This document shows, piece by piece, positions 1 to 12,100 of a DNA stretch of 64,000 nt. Position numbers and translations under genes: made by a program. The stretch is from Tubiluchus corallicola (taxonomy: Eukaryota > Priapulida > Priapulimorpha > Priapulimorphida > Tubiluchidae), in the NCBI GenBank assembly GCA_030141605.1, contig JAQGDQ010000151.1:310001-374000 (forward strand), written 5' to 3'. The notes beneath the pieces are model-generated. The model worked only from the letters and a program-made list of their open reading frames with translations, did not search any database and was not told the origin of the DNA. How positions within the stretch are numbered: the stretch's first letter is position 1; each line of letters begins with the position of its first letter.

Positions 1-5
1 TTTGC

Positions 6-3000
6 ATGGAGAAGCAACCGTGTTATCCCGACTGGGTAGCTTACTGCCAAAAAGCAATGGAGGTCTGCATTAGGCGACAAGTCAAATGTAATTTATCAAA
101 CTTGAACAAATGTGACATATATTTCAGGTACTGTGTGGATGGTTGCAAAGTGTTCTCGAATGACTCAACTTGTAGCTATTACTGCAGTCAAAGGAAAATT
201 AACTGTACTAATGCTGCGAACGGTACATGCGAATCGACTGCTGTTTGTTTAAGAAAGAGAAATTTGTTATGTGTTGAAACGCTTTTTCTCCTTCCTAAAA
301 GGCAGTATTGTAAGGACCTTTATTACAATTGCAGTGCAGAAGGCGAGGCGAGGTGTGATCGCGAACTTGCGAACTGCAACGGCGAGTGTCGTTTGTGTAA
401 GCCACGTTGTGATTCAGCACTCCTGGGTGACTGTCTTGCTTTCTGCGATCAGGAACATTTTAACTGTGCAAAAGCTAAACCGGAGAAATGCAAAAAATTT
501 ATGCAACAGTTTCACAATGTCTCTTTGTGCGATCAGATATTATGGCCAGAAGATGAGCTGACTAACGATGTGCAAGAGCCAGTACCTGCAGCAAATGGTA
601 TGTTTTGTTAGAAAGCTAAGCGGAATAATAACATGGCCTAACATTGGTACTCTCTAGCAAGGAGATCATGTTAGCATGTCATGAACCTCTTATTTTAAGT
701 ATCTTTTAAGGCAGGATTTCACAGGACTTCAACTTTTTTGAGGTAAATAAAAATTTCCTAAATCCAACTGTCACCAAAATATTTATGCGAATGTATTTTG
801 TCTCAAACCATTTGTGTGAAGTTTGTGTGACTTTCGTTGCACTTTTGCGAATTTCGTGTTTTTCTTGAGCAAAAATGTGGTGTGAAATTTGCAATTTTTT
901 GGTTATCTTTGCCGACTTTAGGGACACTTGTGCGACAAAGCGACTGTCACAAAACATTCGCAAAACAGTCAAAACATTATGATCACTACAATATCACGAA
1001 ATTTTCACAAGGTCCACCAAAATGCCACAAAATCTTTGCCAAGTTTTTGCAGATTCTGAAATTGTTCCAACGTTTGGCAACAAATTTTCACAGATCTGAT
1101 ACATGTTACTACAACTATGACAGTTTGGCGAAGCTTTGGCAAGGTATTGAATTTTGAGTAGTAGTGGGTGCGGTCATTTACAAGATTACTTCGATTACTT
1201 AATATCAATAGTATCAATTACTTTGTTAAGTGATTGAATATAAACAATTACTTTTGTGCCTATAAATTTATAATAAATTTTGAAATACAAAAAAATAAAA
1301 ATTTGTTTGAAATAATTTTTAACGTGGTAAAATCATGGAAGTGAACATAACTACACCTTCTCACACCGACTCCAGTTAAGTTTTATCAGTTTAGCATGAC
1401 CAGAAGCCTAACAAATTTGCTGACTATAAAAATAAGTATTTTAATGTAAGTTACTTCAGAAGTTTCTCGCAAATAAATTTAAGGAAACTTTTTAAATAAA
1501 ACGTGATAAGTGTCTCATACTCTATTATAGGGAAGGTCTATAATAACTAAAGTATATGCTGCTGAAGATTCTAGAGACTTGGGCGTTTATTCATTGCAAC
1601 TCTGAGTGACAGAAACACAAATCTGTATATAGACACCCATGTCAGGTACAGATGCCGAAGCCCAATCACAGTAATCGTTAATCGCCTCTTCATTAAATCA
1701 GCGGTATCACCCACCACTAGTCTTGCGACTTCGGTGACAAACTTCATACATCATTTAAAAAATTTCCAAAGTCGATAATTTTTCCACTTTTTTGCAACTG
1801 TCTGGCAAACTTTCGGTGCATCTTCGGCGACATCTTCGGATCACTGAAGTCGCGAACCCTGTGAAAGGCTTTAATGTGAATGTGCTCTAGCATCTATTGC
1901 TTTTAGAATGCTTGTTTTTTATCTTAGATTCAAATATCTGCCTCCTAACAGTTCATCTTGCTTATGGGCAGCAATAGCAGATTGAACTTTATCCCACTGT
2001 GAAGTTGCAGCTTGTGATTAAATATTAAACATGCTATATGTTAGCTGTTAAACTGTTTTTCTTAGTGCTAATAAAATACTGGAATAGCCTTGGCATTACG
2101 AAATTCTCACTTATTGTGAAGGGTCTTTATTATGCCTTTTGCAATGTAGAAAATCATTTATTTTCTTTTTTTACAGTTGGTAATGTTCTCTATCACATTG
2201 CATTGCTGACAGCTGATGTGCAGTTTAGTGGAACCGCTGCAACTGTGGCTGTTTCTCTTCATGGCAGTTTGAACAGTACTTATGGAAGAGCCTTGGACAG
2301 CACTATACGCGACTTCAGTCGAGGACAGTAAGTTTTAGTAGTGCTCAGTGAGCTTCAGGATCGTTATTCAGAGAGTTACTTTACACTGTAGAAACTGATT
2401 CTTTTAGCAAACGAAAACAGCAAATTATACGGTGATGAAAAGTTTTAAATGCTGTAATTTTAGTCGGAGTCCCAGGAAATACTACATTTAACCTACACGT
2501 GACTAACCTTCACCGGGCAGTGTAAGCTGCTACATTTTCACTGTATATTACATGATGTGTTTATTGTTTATTAATTTAAAAGAGCTGTAAAGCAGCTTAC
2601 AGTTCTGGTAATTGTTAACATGTACACAATCGAAATTTGGCTATTTTTTGGTAATAATATAGTGTAGTAATAATTTTTGGTAGCCTAATTTATACCAGTA
2701 TTATATGTGTTGTACCAGTATACATGTTTGGTGTATTTGATTGTACATTATAGAAGTAATTTTAAGCTCTTTTTTCACTTGGTATCACAACCAAATTTAT
2801 GATTTTATGTGGCATAATGGAAGAATACTGGGCTGTATGGCTTTTTTAAACAATTCGAAATCCTGCAAACATTCAATGGCATAAAATTCAAAAATGAATG
2901 GTCGTTGTGAAATAGGAATCTGAGTCATTATCAAGTCTATGACTCGAGATTTAGGACTAGTCAATAAACACATTTAGCTGTGTATACGTTCTCTCTCAGC

Positions 3001-6000
3001 ATGGTTAGAGTAAAACCTAATACAGTTGATCTATCCGCCCACTAATCAGCTTGGTTAGTCAGTTAGCCAGTCATTTTTAACTTCGGTTGCCAAGATGACA
3101 CCACATACACTAGGCCATGCATCTTGCTCCAAGGCGAGTTCTTTAAAAAGACACTTTGTTACTTTCAGAACCTCAAACAGGGATCTTTCAGCATTTTAAC
3201 AAATGCAGATTTGTATGAACAGACTTGAAAGAATTAATTTGGACATACATGTATACATGTTCAACAGCTTTGTGAGAGAAATGTATTTACAAGACTTAGT
3301 GTAACACGTTTAGACCCATATTGATATTGCCCACATCAGTGTTGTATTTGCATGTGTGTGTCTGGGGGGGGGGGGGTGCGTGCGTGCGTGTGTGTGTGTG
3401 TGCATGCGTGTGTGTGTGCGTACGTGCGTGCGTGTGTGATATATAGGTAGAATAGATTTTTAAACTCAGTATCTGTTATATCTGAAGATCTCTGTGGCAA
3501 GTCTCTCAGTTTTTTCTAGTCTCCTCACTTATCTTTTTTAGCCAAATTAGCAATATAAATATTTTATGGTGCTATTTACTTTCAGAGTTGACTGGTTTCA
3601 AATTGAGGAAACAGATGTGGGGCAAATAAACAGTATCAGTGTTTGGCATGACAATACCGGACCAGACCCAAAGTGGTTGCTCGAAAAGGTAGTCCCTGGT
3701 GGAGAAAACTAGTTTCACTAATCTCAAGCTCTGTGTTTTGAAAGGAGACATTACATGATTTACTCTTGCAATCTGACTATATAAATTTACTTTTTATGTA
3801 GATTTATAATAAATAAAAAGCAAAAGTAATTATTCTCATACATGCATGTATGTAAGCCAAAACCGTCCACAAGTTGTTATAGTTAAAACTTGGTTATGAT
3901 CGTTCAAACTAGAACAAGTCAATCAATGTTTTGCTTATCACTATACTAAATGCAAAACATATTGGGATTTAATATTCTTCTATCAAATTGTTAATAAAAT
4001 GTTTTAAAAATACTAAAAATTGAATAACTTTATAACTTCCATCCAGCTTCTCTGCCTAAAAGGGTAGTATTTCGGTTGCAAAAAACTTGTATTTTGTAAC
4101 TCATGGTATGTAGCTCATGGAAGCAGCCATTTTGCTTGCAGTGCTTCTTGTTGTCAAGCCAACTCTAACAACCATTTTCAAACGTGACTTCAAGACGCTC
4201 TTACAAAACCCATAGTACTGCATTTTTGTAATTTTACTAAAAGATTTTTTTTAGAAATGGGACAAAAACAATGCAAACTTTAACAGTGGTTTTTTTTTTT
4301 TGTAGACTAACTTTCAGTGTTCATCTCAAACAAAGATCATCTCAGGTCAGAAATGACATAGAGTGATGAGCTTGATATTAAAATGATCCTTATGAAACAT
4401 AAAGATTGAGGACATTTGCAATAATTAAAGTACAGTACGAACTATGAAGAATAAAAGTTGAACAACAAAAATATATTTATGTTCGTACAAGTTATTTGGT
4501 ATCAAATGGCCTGAAGTTATGAAGAAAGGCCTTTGGAGTAAGCAGATCCAAATAAGAAAACTGCTTTGGACTAGATGTGCATTACGATTGCCCAGAATCA
4601 TTTCTTCCTACAATGCTGCATAAAGCTCTTATGTCAACAATAGCCAACTACTCACATAATTAAATGTTCATAGTTAAAATCAACACAACCTTATTTAAAC
4701 TTTCACTTTACAAAGGTAAAAAGCTAATATTATGTCAAACGTTTCGATAGACTACTGCTGCCATCATCAGTGGTAATTTACGAACATACAACCAGTTTAT
4801 ATAGGCAGAGCAGATCAATGAAGAAATTGATACAATAACTTATGCACGAATCGATAGTAATGCATTAGTAACTAGCACTAAGCATTAAACAACATACTTG
4901 AATGCTAAGCTCTTCACAGTAAGAATTTGTGAGCATTTGGATATTTTGTCTAAAACTGGCAAAAAATTTAAAGTCTCCTCAGTTCAGGATTAATGACCAT
5001 AGTTGCGCCTCTAGCCACAAAGCTGGTTTTGATAATCTTAATGTTACGACCAGAGCTACAAATAACTGAGACTTACTAATAAAAGAAAGTTTATCTATAT
5101 ACCCTAATAAGCCTTATCTTAATGTACAAAGCAGTTCAATTCCTTTAACTTTATTTTCAAATTCTTAGCTATTTGTTACTGTATCAATTTCTTTACTGGT
5201 CTGCTTGTTCATTGCCTATTTGGCTTCTGTTAACTACCTTCTGTTAACTGCATAATGGGTTCTGCCTATATAAACTGTTTGTATGTTTGTAAATTTACCA
5301 TTGTTGGTGACAGCAGTAGTTTGTCAAAACGTTTGGCATGTTTTTAACTTTGTAAAGTAATAGTTTTAATGTAGTTGTGTCATTTTTAGCTATAAATGTT
5401 TTTAAGAGCCTAATAATTAATTGTTCTGCGAAAGGCTTAGCAAGTACAACTCCAAATTTAGTACAATCGTATGTAGTTGCAGCTGACAGGAGTATTTGGC
5501 ATCAACAAGTTGCATTGACATGTCGTGTTTTAGAACATCGAAGCACATAGATCACAAGTAACTAAGAAAGCATAATTGCTGATGTGCACATGTTTTTGCT
5601 TTGCAAGCACACTTGTGGTACTTTATGAAATGTTATTGTGAATGTGAAATTTGCCAATTAGATTGTCAGTCCATTACATTTACTTGTATTTGAAAGTGAA
5701 TTTTTGTGAATACTTTATTAGGTTATCTTGGTGAAACAATATCATCAGTTTACTTGTCCTTGCATGACATGGCTAGAGGGACCTCCTAACATCAATCTTC
5801 AGACAATACCGTGCTTTCTTAGTGCAGATTATACTCCTATAGGTATTCGTAAAATTTAATTTGTCATACTATTAATTAGACATGTATGCTTACCTTGCAT
5901 TTTCCTTCGACAACCATTTTATTTAAATTGCAAGTTTTTCTTGATGACTGTTTAAAGTATTGTAGTCGCCACTTAATAGACTCATTTTGGGATCGACGTG

Positions 6001-9000
6001 TTTTGACCCAATTAACCGACTGAGCCTATAAACCGATGGGTGTAGTATTACTGCTATAGAAGTATGAGTCATCAGGTTACTATGCACCGCAAAGCTTTTA
6101 ATTAATTTTAGAAACGAAGTAATGCCTAAATTCCTTTGTGCAGTTAAAAATTAGGAAAAAATATTTTAAAATATTAATTTATATAAGTGAATCAACAATA
6201 AATTAAAAATTATACTTTTCTAAATCACACTTTTCTCTTGCATTTGTAAACCACACTTATAACGCTGACTCCACTTCACAGTCGTTTCCTGTGCATCGCC
6301 TGTCAGATGCTAGATACTCATTTTGGCTTGCTGACTGCTCAATTTCTGATTGAATTTCGGATTGTTTTTTCACTATTCTGCCGTGAGTACTTTGAGAAAT
6401 TTTCAACTGTGCTGCTGCACACCTCTGCCCCATCTTTGGAAGTTTATTGTACTGCTCTAAAATATTCAGTTTCTCCTTAACTGCTAGATCTTTATGCTTA
6501 TGCTCCATTTTTCAAACTTCCTAACTCTATGCCCTTATTTGCTGTGTGATGTTTACTCTTGTAATTCACAACGAATACTGACTGATTACTGTAACTGCAT
6601 CTTTGGCTCTTAACTCATTATGCTGAAAGCATGGCTTGCAACAAGAGCATCAAAAGCTAACTGCTAGGCAAGTGATTCAATGTTTAGCTTCCAGAAATTC
6701 TTTGGGTAACGAGGTTAATTGCAGTGGGCGAGCAGGTAACAGATTCAAAGCAAAACCTAGCATATACTAACAAAACAAAACGGTACTTAACATGATTGTT
6801 GCTACATATATGATGCACAAATGGGAAGTAAAGATAACATAAAAGTAGGAAAGGTTGTTTGCGCACATTTTAAGTACATGAAAGAAAAATACTAAGTCAA
6901 TTAAGCGAAGTTATTTGAGTCAATTAAGAGATTGAGTCTATTAACCGTGAGTCTATTAAGCGGCGGCTATTGTAGTATGTTAGCAAAGCAATCATCAAAT
7001 TAGTCTCTCTTCCAGAAAAAATATACTCGGTTTCAAATTTAATAGCATGTCAGTTGAAATATTTCTTACATATGCTGGGTTAACGTTTTAAACTTTTCCA
7101 AGTCAGTATTGTATATTTACTATTAATATCAAATGTGAACTGTCGCATTATTTTTACTGAAAAGGGCGCTTCACTAGCTAGGACTTGCGGCGCCCTGCAT
7201 GGGCGATACTTGATGTTCATGGACACTTTTTTCCTTTTCCCTTTGAAAAATAATAGCATAGCAGCATCCTTGTGTGGTAATTGCTTTTAGATTTCTAAAA
7301 TTTAACAGTGTTGTCTCATAGTTGCAAGAAGCTGTGAAGATAACTTGAAAACTTTGTGGTGTGAAAATAAATGAGTTCTTCCTGTATGCTTTAGAGGTTT
7401 CTTCAAATGTTAATACAGGAAAGAGCTTGTTTATAAGTAATTATCACAGTTAATTCGAGATGCAGAAACTTTGAAAGTGAAGAAAACTGTAAGTTTTACA
7501 AAAATATTAAATTATAATTGTCTTCCACAAAAGGTGCCAGAAAATATTATTAATGTGAAGTGCTTGTTTGTCTATGAGAATCGTACTTATCACGTAAAAC
7601 TTCTGGATTTCTAATACTGTACATTACTATGGTTATAGTTAATAAAATCTCTTATAAACAGAAACCTGTTGTAATTACTTTTGTGTGAAAGTGTAAATAT
7701 TTACTTTTTTCAGATCCAGAACTGGCGCGTGTAAACTTCAAAATAAGTTTTGCTTCCTTTCAGTGTTTATTCTGGAATTTCACATTGGAACAATGGTCTT
7801 CTGAGAACTGTATGGTAATGCTGATTTTGTAATCATTAGCTTAACACTTTTGTTGATAAAAAGTGCAGTTACTGTTAAACACATATCAAAACTTTAAGTT
7901 CTAGTATTCACAATAAAATTTACTTCCCTCATTTGGTTATAATCACTGCGAGGTATCTGTCGATGAATGGAACTTCTTGCATGGATTTGTGCTAAAGAAA
8001 ACAGTTTCGCCCAATTAAAAATGCCTGCTGATCAAAATTTTTGCTTGTTCATGTATCCTGTAGAGTTTTCTGAACAAAGCTGTTGTGTTGCACCAAAACG
8101 TGATGTTAAATTGAAACCATGTTTTCCGTAGGAAATAGTATAAAAGCTTGCAGTTGTTATCAGAACCAGTGCAACTTTTTGTAGAAACGATAGTGTTAAA
8201 AGACAAGTAATTACTTTCAAATTTTATTTTTGAACTATTTTATTACTTATCCATAGGCACCTATATAATATAACAAACAAATTCATAAATCTCACAGCAG
8301 TTGAAAAAATGTTTGAAAAGTCATTTTTGGCCTTGTCAGCCTAATTTTGCCTAGTTCTGTTTGATTTACAATGCAATAATATCATAACACTTCATGAAGC
8401 CATTTTTACAGGTTGGGCCTAACAGGACATGGAACAAAATCCATTGTCAGTGCCTCCACATGTCTACATTTGCTGGACGTTTTTTTGTCATGCCAAACAA
8501 GATCCATCCTTTCAAAGACATTGTCTTGTTTGCCGAGTTTTTCAATAACCCCGTCATTGTCGTGTTTGTTTTGTTCATATGGATGCTGTACTTTGTTGTG
8601 TTGATTTATGCAAGAAGAAAGGATCGGGAGGATGTAATACGGGTTAGTTATTTATATGCTATTAAACTAGGTGGACATTTTGCCATTGTCTTTTTGTTTA
8701 AACTGTCTGCCTATTTATTTTACCTCAGATCATTAATTTTTAATGACTCCATTATACATTCGCTTGCTTATGTCTAAGAATTATGCTTGTGTTATAAAGT
8801 ATATTTCAGTTGCCATTGTTATTATGTTTCTGTTGTCAGATCTTTATTTCAGTTCTTGTTTGATGTTATAAGCAGATCATTTTAATGTCATTCGTAACAA
8901 TTAAATTTTTATTATAAGCAGTACTAACACTAATACATTGTAGCATAGCACCTATAAAAATATTCATCACTAACCAAAGGGCAGCTGAATAGATGCAAAT

Positions 9001-9132
9001 TGGTCTTTCGCTGCTCTTTCTTCACATTTTTGTTTCAAATTTAATTGCATTATAACTGTGCGTGTGTTGCAAGATAAATAAAAAGATTATTATTGTTGCT
9101 GTTGTTGTTGTTGCTGTTGCTGTTGTTGTTGT

Positions 9133-9166
<34 letters not shown>

Positions 9167-12100
9167 GTTGTTTTTATTAATATATAAGCCTTCACGATGT
9201 ACTTTCTTTATTAACATACTTACATCTATCCATGTGCACACTTGTTAGCTCTAGCTGTTACTTAAGCTGGAATTGAAAGATCAGATCTGATTCAGGATTT
9301 TTTTATTTTTGACAATAATATGAGGAGGAAAAGAAAGGCATTTACTTGCAAAAAAATAATGTTGTTATCTCGTCTAATAGTGATACAGTAACTTGAATTA
9401 ATTGGCCTTGAATAAGGAATAGATTCGAGAATAATGGAATAAACTTATACAGTATGATTTCAGTAAGCAGCATAGTACAGCTTAAGCAGTTAAACTTTGG
9501 AGTGAAATGCATTTTTTGTCATCAGTAGTAGTGAAATTAGCTTTTCAATTAAATTTTGTTTATATTTCCAGTTGGGTGTGACAGTTTTGGAAGAGAACAA
9601 TCTCTTTGACACGTACACATATCTTATAACAACACATACTGGTATGAGACAAGATGCCCAGACAACTGCTTTGGTTACAGTGGTTCTACAAGGTTCCTTA
9701 AAGTTTTTATATTGCTTAAATAAGATTATGATGAGATCACTAATGTTATCAATCTGTTGCTTGTAATTCATTGTATCAATTGTGGAACCAATCAAACAAA
9801 TGATTTGTTAAATGATATGAATAGCATAGATACCAGTGTTTGTTAGTAGATTATTTAGATAATATTACTTCAATAATGGTTACGAATGTGTTTAAAGGTT
9901 TGTGAAAAGTACTGGCCGCAAAACTACTTTTTAAGGAAATATATTACACTACAAATGTATTATATACTTGTTTTATTTTCTTAGGAGAAGTAGGACAAAG
10001 TTTGCCAATAGCACTTTTTGATAGAAATCGACCTATCATGACTAAAGCATCCCAGGACTCGTTTGTAATGACCACACCACATTGCCTGGGAAATTTGCAT
10101 TCTCTTCAAGTTTGGCATGACAATAAAGGAGACAATCCTTCTTGGTAAGTACATGCTTGGAATAGCACTCGATTTTACACAAGAAATGTTTTAACTGTTA
10201 TGTAGGGCAGGCATTTTGATATACAATTTATGTAGGATAAATTTTCCTGAATTGTTTTTTATGCAAATTATCATAAACAAAAGTGCTCTAGCTTTTATTA
10301 TTTGAACAAGAGTAACATGCCTGTCCTATATATTCATGCTGTAAATGCTTTAGTAATGTCTATTTTACAAGTTATGAAGCAGCATTTATCAAGAAAAGCA
10401 ACCTCTTCCTTGTGTAAAGTTTTAGTTTACAGATAATAAGCAGCTGGCCAATGACAACTGCTAAATGCACGATTTTTTTTGTTTCTCTGCAATAGAGCAA
10501 TGAGAGATAATAAGGATTGGTTACATAACAACAGTATTTACTTAAGGTTTTTGAGACAAATCATCATAAAGGATATACAGACAGACCATACTTGGTTTTT
10601 TATCTACAATAACTGGCTAGCCGTTGATCGTGGACCTAAGACCATTTATTGTACATTGAAGCCAGCTGGTGAAAATCAGTTGAAGGTAACTTTATAATCT
10701 TGCACAAGTATTTTTTATATACAATTTGCCATTTTATAAGTTGTTGTCTAACCATTCACAGCCAGTCTTGTTTCATGATAATGGTTTGCTGTGTGCGTGT
10801 GTGAGTGTCCTGTGTATGTGTATGAAGGTGCGTGTGCATGCATGACCATGTGTGAGTGTCCTATGTATGCGTATGAAGGTGCGTGTGCATGCATGACCAT
10901 GTGTGAGTGTCCTGTGTATGTGTATGAAGGTGCGTGTTTGTGTGCGTGTGCATGCATGACCATGTGTGAGTGTCCTGTGTATGTGTATGAACGTGTGTGT
11001 GTGCATGACCATGTGTGAATGTCTTGTGTATGTGTGTGCAAGCATGTGGATGGGCAGGCGCATGTGCGCATGCATGCATGAGAGAGAGACACAGAGGAAG
11101 ATATGAAATTGAACTCATTAATGGTAATAGTTTGTTGAACTGCCAAAAATGTCTTGACCATATTTGGGCACATATCCACCTGGGTGTTCTCAGTGAAATA
11201 AATAGTGGCTTTGTGAAACCACCCAAAAGCAGTTATTTTAGCAAGCACCATTTATTGTTTCAGTCAACCAGATCTGACTTTGCTTAACTTTACTGTTGCT
11301 TGAAACTAACATTTGAGAGGTTTTCAAGTAAAGAGAATACAATAATGGAGCTATTACAATAACATAGTATATCTTGTCAAATAATGTTTAAAATGCAAAA
11401 AACTAATAATCGTTCTGTCATTTAATAGTCAAAGTCAGTTAATTCTAATTATAATGTAGAAACACAAAATCTGCAAACTGAAATAAGTTTGTAGTAGAAA
11501 ATAGATAGTTGTTTGACAGTTTTTACACTACAACAGTATCAAACAATCGGATTATCAAGCTTGAAGAACTACTGAAGTTAATTAGCTCAGCTAACCAATC
11601 TTCTGTATTATATACATATATATATGATATATATACTTAAACTAGTACAAAATACTTGCACTAGCATTGTAAAAGCTATTTCATGATATAAACCTTAGTT
11701 ATTTACCTTATAAACTAATAAAAACTACAAATTTTAGTTGGTAACTACATGGTCACTAGAGCATGAAGACTCACATTTGTGTCACTATTTTGACAATTAT
11801 GCAACATATCACTGAGCTAAAAGCAAGCACATGCTTATTGGATTCAGTTTGAGCACCAGTATAGAATATATCACTATGACTATGCATAATGAAAAATGAA
11901 AATAAATGGAACATCTTCATCACAAGATCTACTCTCAGTGTTATGAGAAATAATGATTTGTTGTTAAAAATGATTATAATTTTTTGCAGCAATTCTCTCA
12001 CCTCTTCACAAATAAATTCGTGGGAGATTTGAGAGATGATCACCTGTGGGCCAGCATATTTTGGAGACCTCCACAAAGTGCTTTTACACGAGTCCAGGTT

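Noticed and set aside
9050-9241. Poly-Asn minus-strand ORF
   Set aside because: It is a translation of the GTT microsatellite with no splice or family support.
10748-11287. Long His/Thr-rich and Cys-rich ORFs on both strands
   Set aside because: They run through the 51-bp minisatellite, whose unit length keeps frames open. No domain or splice site supports them.
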